Assembly (NCBI RefSeq): GCF_009467795.1 | Contig: NZ_WIAX01000015.1 | Location: 1-38,123 of the forward strand | Reading direction: 5' to 3' | DNA from: Nesterenkonia halophila | GTDB lineage: Bacteria > Actinomycetota > Actinomycetes > Actinomycetales > Micrococcaceae | Length of the DNA stretch: 38,123 bases | Part shown: positions 8,003 through 14,962 of the stretch, piece after piece | Layout: the number at the start of each line of letters is the position of its first letter | How positions within the stretch are numbered: position 1 is the stretch's first letter | Made by a program: the position numbers and the translations under genes | The notes under the pieces: model-generated | Told to the model about the DNA's origin: nothing | What the model saw: only the letters and a program-made list of their open reading frames with translations | Database searches by the model: none

Positions 8003-9176
8003 TCCCGCCGCTCCGGCGGCCCGCCCCGCGCCGCCGTCGACCGCGTGCGACGCCGCCGACGCCGTCGCCGTCGCCGTCTCCCCGACCGAGGGTTCGTCGC
8101 CCCCGAGCTCGCCGAGCGCCCGGACGACGGGCACCGCCCGGCGTGCGGCCGGCCGGGCGCGGGCCGCGCTGACCTCGGCGTCCCTGGGCCTGGGCGGTCT
8201 GGCGCTGCTGGTCCTCTCCGTGGGCGCGGCCGTCACCCTCGGACCCGCCGAGGTCTCGCTGGTCAACGTCCGCGACGTCGTGCTGAACCACCTCGCCGAC
8301 GCGCAGATCCCGGTGCGCGTCTCGGAGGACGCCATCGTCTGGCAGGAGCGCCTGCCGCGGGCTCTGGTCGCCGCCGCCTGCGGCGCCGGCCTGGGACTCT
8401 GCGGAGCGATCATGCAGTCGCTGCTGCGCAATCCGCTCGCCGATCCCTACGTCCTGGGAGTCTCCTCCGGCGCCTCCACCGGCGCGGTCGCCGTGGGCGT
8501 CCTCGGCCTCGGCGGCGTCGGGCTCGGACTCTCCGGAGGAGCCTTCCTCGGCGCCCTGGTCGCCTTCGCCCTGGTCCTCGCGCTGTCCCGGCTGGCCGGC
8601 GGCGGCCATGACCGCGTGGTCCTCGCCGGCGTGGCCGGCACCCAGCTGTTCTCCGCGCTGACCTCGCTGATCGTCTTCGCCGTCGCCGACTCCCACGAGA
8701 CGCGCGGGGTGATGTTCTGGCTGCTCGGCTCGCTGGAGGGCGTGCGCTGGGACGACGTCGCGCTGAGCGCCGGGGTGGTCGCCCTCGGCACGCTGATCTG
8801 CCTGCGCAGCGCCCACGCGCTGGACGCCTTCGCCTTCGGCGACGAGATCGCCGCCTCCCTGGGCCTCTCCGTACGGAAGGTCCGGCTCGGCCTGCTGCTG
8901 CTCACCGCCCTGATGACCGCCACGCTGGTCAGCGTGGCCGGAGCCATCGGATTCGTCGGCCTGGTGCTGCCGCATGCCGCGCGCCTGCTGGTCGGCCCCC
9001 GGCACGTCCGACTCATCCCGACCACCGCCGTGCTCGGCGCGATCTTCATGGTGTGGGTCGATGCCGGCTCCCGCGTCGCCTTCGCCCCGACGCCGCTGCC
9101 GGCGGGCGTGGGAACCGCGCTGATCGGCGTGCCGGTGTTCGTCGCGCTGCTCGCCCGGCGACGGAGGAGAGCATGA
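7995..9176 (+). CDS. FecCD-family iron-siderophore ABC permease
   Basis: 393 residues. After a roughly 55-residue low-complexity N-terminus rich in A, P and S, there are about nine to ten membrane helices. LPRALVAAACGAGLGLCGAIMQSLLRNPLADPYVLGVSSGAS is the FecCD/BtuC signature, and GAIGFVGLVLPHAARLLVG is the C-terminal loop that contacts the ATPase. Only one permease gene is present, so it would act as a homodimer. It starts inside the end of the binding-protein gene and ends in an ATGA overlap with the ATPase gene, so the three are translationally coupled. Confidence 0.94.
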   Translation: MSSPAAPAARPAPPSTACDAADAVAVAVSPTEGSSPPSSPSARTTGTARRAAGRARAALTSASLGLGGLALLVLSVGAAVTLGPAEVSLVNVRDVVLNHLADAQIPVRVSEDAIVWQERLPRALVAAACGAGLGLCGAIMQSLLRNPLADPYVLGVSSGASTGAVAVGVLGLGGVGLGLSGGAFLGALVAFALVLALSRLAGGGHDRVVLAGVAGTQLFSALTSLIVFAVADSHETRGVMFWLLGSLEGVRWDDVALSAGVVALGTLICLRSAHALDAFAFGDEIAASLGLSVRKVRLGLLLLTALMTATLVSVAGAIGFVGLVLPHAARLLVGPRHVRLIPTTAVLGAIFMVWVDAGSRVAFAPTPLPAGVGTALIGVPVFVALLARRRRRA

Positions 9177-9961
9177 GCCTGCACGCCGAATCCGTCAGCT
9201 GGTCCCGCGGCGGCGCGCTCATCGTCGACGGGGTGACGCTGCACCCGACCCCCGGCGCCACAGTCGGCCTGCTGGGCCCCAACGGCTCCGGGAAGTCCTC
9301 GCTGCTGCGCCTGATGCAGGGCGTCATGCGCCCCTCCTCCGGCGTGGTGCGCCTCGACGACGACGAGCTGGGCTCCGTGCCGCGCCGTCGGCTGGCCCGG
9401 CGGGTCGCCGTGGTCGGCCAGCATGCCGACACGGACATGGACATCCGCGTCGAGGACGTGGTCCGGCTGGGCCGCATCCCGCACCGCGGCGCCTGGGGCG
9501 GCGATCCGACCGCCGACGCCGCGGCCGTCGCCGAGGCGCTGGAGCAGACGGGGCTCGTCGAGAAGGCGGACCGGCTGTGGCACACGCTCTCCGGCGGCGA
9601 GCGCCAGCGCGCCCAGATCGCCCGGGCGCTGGCCCAGCAGCCCGACGAGCTGCTGCTCGACGAGCCGACGAACCATCTCGACATCCGGCACCAGCTGGAG
9701 CTGTTGACCCTGGTGACCCGGCTTCCGGTCACCTCCGTCGTCGCACTGCACGATCTGAACCTCGCCGCGATGTACTGCGACCATCTGGTCGTGCTGCGCG
9801 ACGGCGCAGTGGTCGCCGGCGGCGATCCGCACGAGGTGCTCACTCCGGAGCTCATCGCCGAGGTCTACGGCGTCGCGGCCGAGGTCCGCCACGACGCCGC
9901 GCGCCGGCGGGTGGTCGTCTCCTTCGACCCGACGGCCGCCCTCCCGGCCGTCGGCGGCTGA
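9173..9961 (+). CDS. Iron-siderophore ABC transporter ATP-binding protein
   Basis: 262 residues. Walker A GPNGSGKS at residues 35-42, signature LSGGERQR at 139-146, Walker B LLLDEP at about 160-165 and the switch histidine in ALHDLNLAA are all intact. The order and wording (RRLARRVAVVGQ, ADTDMDIRVEDVVRLGRIPHRG) are typical of FepC/FhuC ATPases. It starts at an ATGA overlap with the permease, closing a three-gene iron uptake operon. It is convergent with fhs, only 18 bases away. Confidence 0.94.
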   Translation: MSLHAESVSWSRGGALIVDGVTLHPTPGATVGLLGPNGSGKSSLLRLMQGVMRPSSGVVRLDDDELGSVPRRRLARRVAVVGQHADTDMDIRVEDVVRLGRIPHRGAWGGDPTADAAAVAEALEQTGLVEKADRLWHTLSGGERQRAQIARALAQQPDELLLDEPTNHLDIRHQLELLTLVTRLPVTSVVALHDLNLAAMYCDHLVVLRDGAVVAGGDPHEVLTPELIAEVYGVAAEVRHDAARRRVVVSFDPTAALPAVGG

Positions 9962-9962
9962 C

Positions 9963-9978
9963 CGGGCCGGCAGGCCCG
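9963..9978. terminator. Short hairpin between convergent operons
   Basis: CGGGCC, a GGCA loop and GGCCCG fill almost the entire 18-base gap between the iron-uptake ATPase gene and fhs. A short GC-rich stem without a T-tract; it may serve both directions. Confidence 0.4.
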
Positions 9979-9979
9979 A

Positions 9980-11704
9980 TCAGAACAGTCCGACGATGTT
10001 CCCCTCGTCGTCGATGTCGATGCTCTCGGCCGCCGGGGCCGAGCCCAGCCCGGGCATGGTCTGCATGGTCCCGCAGATCAGGTAGATGAACCCGGCCCCG
10101 GCGGAGAGGCGGACCTCGCGGACCGGCAGCCGCCAGCCGGTCGGGGCGCCGGGCAGCGTCGGGTCGGCCGAGAGCGAGAGATGCGTCTTGGCCACGCACA
10201 CCGGCAGCCGCCCGTGGCCCTCGGCGATGAACCGCTCCAGGTCCCGCTCGGCCGCCGCGGAGAAGTCCACGCCGTCGGCACCGTAGACCTCGGTGGCGAT
10301 CGTCTCGATCTTCTCGCGCAGCGGGGTCTCGTCGCGGTAGAGGAACTGGAACTCGCTGTCCTCCTCGGCGGCCTCGGCGACGGCGTCGGCCAGCTCGGCG
10401 GCTCCGGCGCCGCCGTCGGCGAAGTGGGTGGACAGCGCGCAGCGCGCGCCCTCCTCGGCGGCGACCTCGGCGATCGCGCGGTGCTCGGAGTCGTAGTCGG
10501 TCGGGAAGGCGTTGACCGCCACCACCGGGGTGACCCCGTGGCGACGGACGATGCGCAGCTGCGCGCGCAGGTTCTCCGCGCCGAGGCGGACCTCCTCCGG
10601 CCGTTCCGCGGTCATCTCCTCGGGCAGCGGCCTCCCCGCCACCACCCGGTGCCGGCCGGAGTGGACCTTCAGCGCCCGCACCGTGGCCACCACGACGGCG
10701 ACGTCGGGGGTCAGCCCGGAGATCCGGCACTTGATGTTGAAGAAGCGCTCGGCGCCCATGTCCGCGGAGAAGCCGGCCTCGGTGATCAGGTAGTCCCCGC
10801 AGCGGCTGCCGATCAGGTCGGCGACGACCGAGGAGTTGCCGGTGGCGATGTTGCCGAAGGGGCCGCAGTGCACCAGCGCCGGCGTCCGCTCCAGCGTCTG
10901 CATCAGATTCGGCCGGATCGCCTCGCGCAGCAGCACGGTCATCGCCCCTGCGGCCTTGATGTCCTCGGCGGTGACCGGCTCGCCGTCGCGGGTGCGGCCG
11001 ACGACGATGCGTCCCATCCGCGTCCGCAGGTCGCGCAGCGAGGTCGACAGCGACAGTGCGGCCATGATCTCCGAAGCGGCGGTGATCTCGAAGCCGGTCT
11101 GGCGCACCGGTCCGTGGGCCGTCGGACCGAGTCCGGTGACGATCTGCCGCAGCGAGCGGTCGTTGACGTCCATCGTCCTCCGCCAGGTCACCTGCTCGGG
11201 ATCCAGGCCGGAGGGGCTGCCGCGGTGCAGGTGGTTGTCGATCATCGCCGCCAGCTGGTTGTGCGCGGCGGCGACGGCGTGCAGGTCGCCGGTCAGATGC
11301 AGGTTGAGCCGGTCCATCGGCACCACCTGGCTGTAGCCGCCGCCGGCGCCGCCGCCCTTGATGCCCAGGCTGGGCCCCAGCGAGGGCTGGCGCACGGCGA
11401 CGACGCCGCGCCGTCCGGTGTGCCGCATCCCCTGGCCCAGCCCCACTGCCGTGGTGGTCTTGCCCTCCCCCAGCGGCGTCGGCGTGATGGCGGTGACCAG
11501 CACGTACTTCGCCCGTGGCCGGTCGGCCAGCCGCTCGATCGCGGCGAGGTCGATCGTGCCCACTCCGCGGCCGTAGGGCTCGACGAGGTCGTCGTCGAGT
11601 CCCATGCTCGCCGTCAGCTCCTCGAGCCGGGCCAGATCGGCCCCGGAGGAGATCGCCAGGCTGTCGGCGGCGGTGGTGCGCCCCTCGTGCGATGTCGTGG
11701 TCAT
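9980..11704 (-). CDS. fhs: Formate--tetrahydrofolate ligase
   Basis: 574 residues, the family's usual size. It has the nucleotide-binding loop TPTPLGEGKTTT (residues 74-85) and the conserved stretches RQPSLGPSLGIKGGGAGGGYSQVVPM, NLHLTGD and FGNIATGNSS. The enzyme joins formate to THF with ATP, or runs in reverse to give formate and ATP. It is the last gene of the operon demethylase-metF-fhs, starting at an ATGA overlap with metF after AAGGAGGAG. In that setting the reverse direction is likely, to finish oxidation of methyl groups and conserve ATP; that is inference from context and from similar gene sets in aromatic O-demethylating bacteria (ligM-metF-ligH). Confidence 0.95.
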   Translation of the reverse strand: MTTTSHEGRTTAADSLAISSGADLARLEELTASMGLDDDLVEPYGRGVGTIDLAAIERLADRPRAKYVLVTAITPTPLGEGKTTTAVGLGQGMRHTGRRGVVAVRQPSLGPSLGIKGGGAGGGYSQVVPMDRLNLHLTGDLHAVAAAHNQLAAMIDNHLHRGSPSGLDPEQVTWRRTMDVNDRSLRQIVTGLGPTAHGPVRQTGFEITAASEIMAALSLSTSLRDLRTRMGRIVVGRTRDGEPVTAEDIKAAGAMTVLLREAIRPNLMQTLERTPALVHCGPFGNIATGNSSVVADLIGSRCGDYLITEAGFSADMGAERFFNIKCRISGLTPDVAVVVATVRALKVHSGRHRVVAGRPLPEEMTAERPEEVRLGAENLRAQLRIVRRHGVTPVVAVNAFPTDYDSEHRAIAEVAAEEGARCALSTHFADGGAGAAELADAVAEAAEEDSEFQFLYRDETPLREKIETIATEVYGADGVDFSAAAERDLERFIAEGHGRLPVCVAKTHLSLSADPTLPGAPTGWRLPVREVRLSAGAGFIYLICGTMQTMPGLGSAPAAESIDIDDEGNIVGLF

Positions 11705-12642
11705 GCCGCTCCTCCTTCGTCGAGGCGTTCGAGCTCCTCCAGCTGCGCCAGCAGGTCCCGGCGCCGATGCTCGGTCTCCGCGATGGCGTTGAACGTGTAG
11801 AAGTGCAGTCCGTCCGGCGGGATCTCCCCCTCGGCCGGCGGCGCCGCCAGCTCCGTCGCCGTGGGAGCGGGGTCCCACCGTCCCGGGGCGACAAGTCGGG
11901 CCAGTCCGCCGCCCTGTCCGCCGCGCAGCCGCGAGGTGAGGAAGCGCAGTGAGTCGCCGACGCCGATGCGGCGGCCCACCCGCAGCAGTCGCGAGGTGCC
12001 CACCACGCCGGGCAGCCCGGCGACCAGCCGGGCGCTGATGCCGTCGTCGCGCAGCGTCGCCGCCCACCCGCGGACGGCCTCGGCGTCCAGGCACATCTGC
12101 GAGACCACGACGTCGGCGTGCCGGCTCTTCCTGCGCAGCCCGTCGCGCAGCGCCTCGTCCGGGATGTCCGGGTGGCCCTCCGGATAGCCGCCGACGCCGA
12201 GCCGCAGCTGCGGGGCCAGCCGGGCGACGGCCTCGAGCAGCTGCTCGCCGTCGTGGAAGCCCGCCGTCGCGCCGTCGGGGGCGCCGACGCCGGAGTCTCC
12301 GCCGACGACGAAGACCTCCTCGATCCCGGCGGCGGCGAGCCGCTCCAGCATCGCGGCCAGCTGGTCCTCGCCGGTGAGGTGCGCGGCGGCCAGATGCGGC
12401 ACGGTGCGGTGACCGCGCCGGGAGAGCTCCGCGGCGACGTCGACGGTGGACTCAGGCCCCTTCGCCGGCGAGGAGGTGACCGTCACCGTGACCTCGGCGG
12501 GCAGCCGGGCGGTCACCTCCTCGACGACGCCGTCCAGCGGCAGCACCTCGAAGCGCGCCTCGGCCAGCATCTCGCCGAGCCGCCGTCGCGTCTCGCGGGC
12601 CAGCCCCGAGTCGGGGGCGGTGGTGCGCCGCATCCTGCTCAC
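11701..12642 (-). CDS. metF: Divergent methylenetetrahydrofolate reductase
   Basis: 313 residues with a MetF-type TIM barrel: FEVLPLDG (residues 31-38, with the conserved glutamate E32), HLTGEDQLAAMLERLAAAGIEEVFVVGGD, LRLGVGGYPEGHPDIPDE and VVSQMCLD, matching MetF blocks 'H-x-T', 'R-G-D', 'YPEGHP' and 'Q-x-F-F-D'. The first and last blocks deviate (VTSSPAKGPEST instead of SVTYGAGGST; QMCLD instead of QMFFD). It is therefore probably not the housekeeping MetF but the dedicated version that oxidises 5-methyl-THF made by the neighbouring demethylase. The start appears to be GTG, one base past the stop of the demethylase gene; an ATG three codons later is also possible. Confidence 0.85.
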   Translation of the reverse strand: MSRMRRTTAPDSGLARETRRRLGEMLAEARFEVLPLDGVVEEVTARLPAEVTVTVTSSPAKGPESTVDVAAELSRRGHRTVPHLAAAHLTGEDQLAAMLERLAAAGIEEVFVVGGDSGVGAPDGATAGFHDGEQLLEAVARLAPQLRLGVGGYPEGHPDIPDEALRDGLRRKSRHADVVVSQMCLDAEAVRGWAATLRDDGISARLVAGLPGVVGTSRLLRVGRRIGVGDSLRFLTSRLRGGQGGGLARLVAPGRWDPAPTATELAAPPAEGEIPPDGLHFYTFNAIAETEHRRRDLLAQLEELERLDEGGAA

Positions 12643-12643
12643 C

Positions 12644-13921
12644 TCATCCCGAGATCGGCGAGGCGGGACCGCCGGCGCCCGCGCCGTCGGAGGCCGCGCC
12701 GTCGCTGAGATCCTGCTTGGGCGTGTCCTTGGTCGGGTCGACGAAGGGCTTCGGCACCACGACCGCCTGGACCACGCCGGACGGGGTCTCGACCTCCAGC
12801 TCGGTGCCGGTCTCGCTGAGCTCCATCGGAACCATCGCGTAGCCGATGTTCTGCTCGAGCCGGGGCGAGTGGCAGGCCGAGGTCACGTGGCCGACGCGCT
12901 CAGCGCCGCGCCAGACCGGGAAGGACTCGATCATCGAGCCGTCGTTGAAGGTGCCCAGCGGCGGACCGCCGATGGTGATGCCGGCCAGCCGCCGGCTCAC
13001 CCCCTCGGCTTTGATCCGGGTGAGCGCCTCTTTGCCGATGAAGTCGGCCTCCTGGTCCAGATTGACCATCCAGTCGTAGCCCATCCCCACCTCGAAGGGG
13101 TTGGTGTCGACGGTGATGTCGCAGCCGTGGGAGAGGATGCCGGCCTCGATGCGCCGCATGTGGCAGGGACCGATGACCCGCATCCCGTAGGGCTCGCCGG
13201 CGGCCCAGACCGTCTCCCAGAGCCGCACGCCGTCGCGGGAGGCGTTCTTGACGTAGATCTCGAAGCCCACCTCGGCGCTGTAGCCGGTGCGGGAGACGAC
13301 GACCTCCATGCCGTCCAGGGTGTACTCGGCCAGCCGGTAGTAGCCGATGTCGAGCACCTCGGGCCCGAAGACCGCGGCCATCACCTGCGCCGAGAGCGGA
13401 CCCTGCACCTGGACCGGGCCGACGTCGGCCTCCCGGATGGTCACGTCCATCCCGGAGTGCAGCGCCACGCCGCGGGCCCAGAGCAGGATGTCGCTGTCCG
13501 CCAGCGAGAGCCAGAAGTGGTCCTCCCCGAGCCGCAGCAGGACCGGGTCGTTGAGGATGCCGCCGTCCTCGCCGGTGATGAAGACGTACTTGCACTGCCC
13601 CACCGCGCACTTGGACAGGTCGCGCGGGATGAGCATGTTGGTGAACTCGAAGGCGTCGGGGCCGGTGATCTCGATCTGCCGCTCGACGCCGGTGTCCCAC
13701 AGGGTCACACCCTCGAGCAGCGCCCAGTACTCGGCGACCGGATCGCCGTAGTGCCGCGGGTGGTACGTGTGGTTGTAGACGCTGTACATCGCCACGCCGT
13801 GCCGACGAGAGGCCCAGAAGAAGGGGGACTTCCGAATCCGCGGGTAGAGCAGGATCCGGGGGTCCGGGACGACTGGACCGACGCTGTCGGTGGTGGTGGC
13901 GGTACCCTCGCTGACCGTCAT
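12644..13921 (-). CDS. DmdA-like tetrahydrofolate-dependent demethylase (GcvT fold)
   Basis: 425 residues of the aminomethyltransferase/GcvT fold. The wording is much closer to DMSP demethylase DmdA than to glycine-cleavage T protein: VYNHTYHP (about residues 48-55), VERQIEITG, RDLSKCAVGQCKYVFIT (100-116), GGILNDPVLLRL and WLSLADSDILLWARG (137-151), then NPFEVGM and a C-terminal barrel. DmdA moves a methyl group from a sulfonium to THF. Here the substrate could be a sulfonium, a quaternary amine or a methoxy compound. The last ~30 residues are a poorly conserved A/G/P/S tail. ATG is preceded by GGAGG. It leads the operon with metF and fhs and is divergent from an IclR regulator. Confidence 0.85.
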   Translation of the reverse strand: MTVSEGTATTTDSVGPVVPDPRILLYPRIRKSPFFWASRRHGVAMYSVYNHTYHPRHYGDPVAEYWALLEGVTLWDTGVERQIEITGPDAFEFTNMLIPRDLSKCAVGQCKYVFITGEDGGILNDPVLLRLGEDHFWLSLADSDILLWARGVALHSGMDVTIREADVGPVQVQGPLSAQVMAAVFGPEVLDIGYYRLAEYTLDGMEVVVSRTGYSAEVGFEIYVKNASRDGVRLWETVWAAGEPYGMRVIGPCHMRRIEAGILSHGCDITVDTNPFEVGMGYDWMVNLDQEADFIGKEALTRIKAEGVSRRLAGITIGGPPLGTFNDGSMIESFPVWRGAERVGHVTSACHSPRLEQNIGYAMVPMELSETGTELEVETPSGVVQAVVVPKPFVDPTKDTPKQDLSDGAASDGAGAGGPASPISG

Positions 13922-14017
13922 GGGGAACCTCCGCTGGTGTCACATCATCGGGACACCTCCAGCGTGTCACCGTGTCGCGTATCACACAATAGGTTGCGTC
14001 ATGCGAGACGCCACCTG

Positions 14018-14048
14018 TTGCTCGCACCCCCGCGCCGCGGACTACTCT
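14018..14048 (+). promoter_or_regulatory. Possible leaderless promoter of the IclR gene
   Basis: TTGCTC (14018-14023) and TACTCT (14043-14048) are spaced 19 bases, and the ATG at 14057 is only 8 bases after TACTCT with no Shine-Dalgarno motif. This fits leaderless transcription, common in actinobacteria. Weak hexamers make this tentative. Confidence 0.35.
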
Positions 14049-14056
14049 CGAAGCCC

Positions 14057-14938
14057 ATGAACCCTGCATCCGCTCCTGCCGAGCACCCGGAGGACGGCCG
14101 GGAGGACGACGCCCGCCGGACTGCGCCGTCGGCCTCCACCGGCGCTCTGGCCGCGGCCGCGCCGACGACGGCCGAGTCCTCGACGACGGTGCGCTCGGTG
14201 GACCGTGCGCTGCAGATCCTGCACATCCTCGCCCGCGACGGCGAGGCCACGCTCAGCGCGATGGCCCGCGAGCTGGGCGTGCACAAGTCCACCGTCGGCC
14301 GGCTGGTCGAGACGCTGGCCGGCCACGACATGATCGAGCCGCCGACCCGCGCCGACGGCTTCCATCTGGGCGTGGGGTGCCTGCGGCTGGCCGGCGCGAC
14401 CGCCGCCCGGCTGGACCTCAGCGTCGAGGCCCAGCCGGTCTGCGACCGGCTCTCCGCCGAAGTCGGCGAGACCACCAACGTCGCGATCACCCGCGACGGG
14501 GTGGCGATCAACGTCTGCCAGTCCCAGGGCGCCTCCGCGGTGGCGATGCGCAATTGGATCGGCCAGCAGACCGCCCTGCACGCGACGTCCTCGGGCAAGG
14601 TGCTGCTCGCCCACCTGCCCGCCGACCAGCGGCAGGACGTCGTCGCGGCGGGCCTGGACGCGTTCACCGCGCACACCCTCGACGCCGCGCACCTCGACGC
14701 GGAGCTCGGCGCCATCCGCGGCCAGGGCTTCGCCGAGGCCCTCGAAGAGTACGAGGAGGGGCTCAACGCCGTCGGCGCTCCTGTGCTCGACCACAGCGGC
14801 GAGGTCGTCGCCGCGATCAGCGCGGCCGGCCCGGCCTACCGTCTGCCCTCCGAACGGCTGCCGGAGATCCGCACGGCGGTGCTCCACGCCGCCGCCGAGC
14901 TCTCCCGGCGCATGGGGCACCCGGGCGGCGCCGACTGA
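14057..14938 (+). CDS. IclR family transcriptional regulator
   Basis: 293 residues. A disordered N-terminus (to about residue 45) precedes a winged helix: VRSVDRALQILHILARDGEA, LSAMARELGVHKSTVGRLVETLAGHDMIE. The C-terminal IclR effector domain has LHATSSGKVLLAHLP, the family's best-known block, plus LEEYEEGLNAVGAPVLDHSGEVVAAIS. The frame stays open far upstream, but that part is antisense to the demethylase gene. The ATG at 14057 was chosen because the reading starts after that gene's promoter. It is divergent from the demethylase operon and convergent with the dimethylglycine-oxidase-like gene, so it very likely controls one or both. Confidence 0.9.
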   Translation: MNPASAPAEHPEDGREDDARRTAPSASTGALAAAAPTTAESSTTVRSVDRALQILHILARDGEATLSAMARELGVHKSTVGRLVETLAGHDMIEPPTRADGFHLGVGCLRLAGATAARLDLSVEAQPVCDRLSAEVGETTNVAITRDGVAINVCQSQGASAVAMRNWIGQQTALHATSSGKVLLAHLPADQRQDVVAAGLDAFTAHTLDAAHLDAELGAIRGQGFAEALEEYEEGLNAVGAPVLDHSGEVVAAISAAGPAYRLPSERLPEIRTAVLHAAAELSRRMGHPGGAD

Positions 14939-14962
14939 ACCTCGACCCGACCCCGGACGCGC

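Noticed and set aside
9852..11894. 680-codon minus-strand frame over fhs
   Set aside because: A shadow; fhs itself has the full family motifs in another frame.
12446..14056. Long N-terminal extension of the IclR frame
   Set aside because: The extra ~537 codons are antisense to the demethylase gene and have no domain; the IclR fold begins after 14057.
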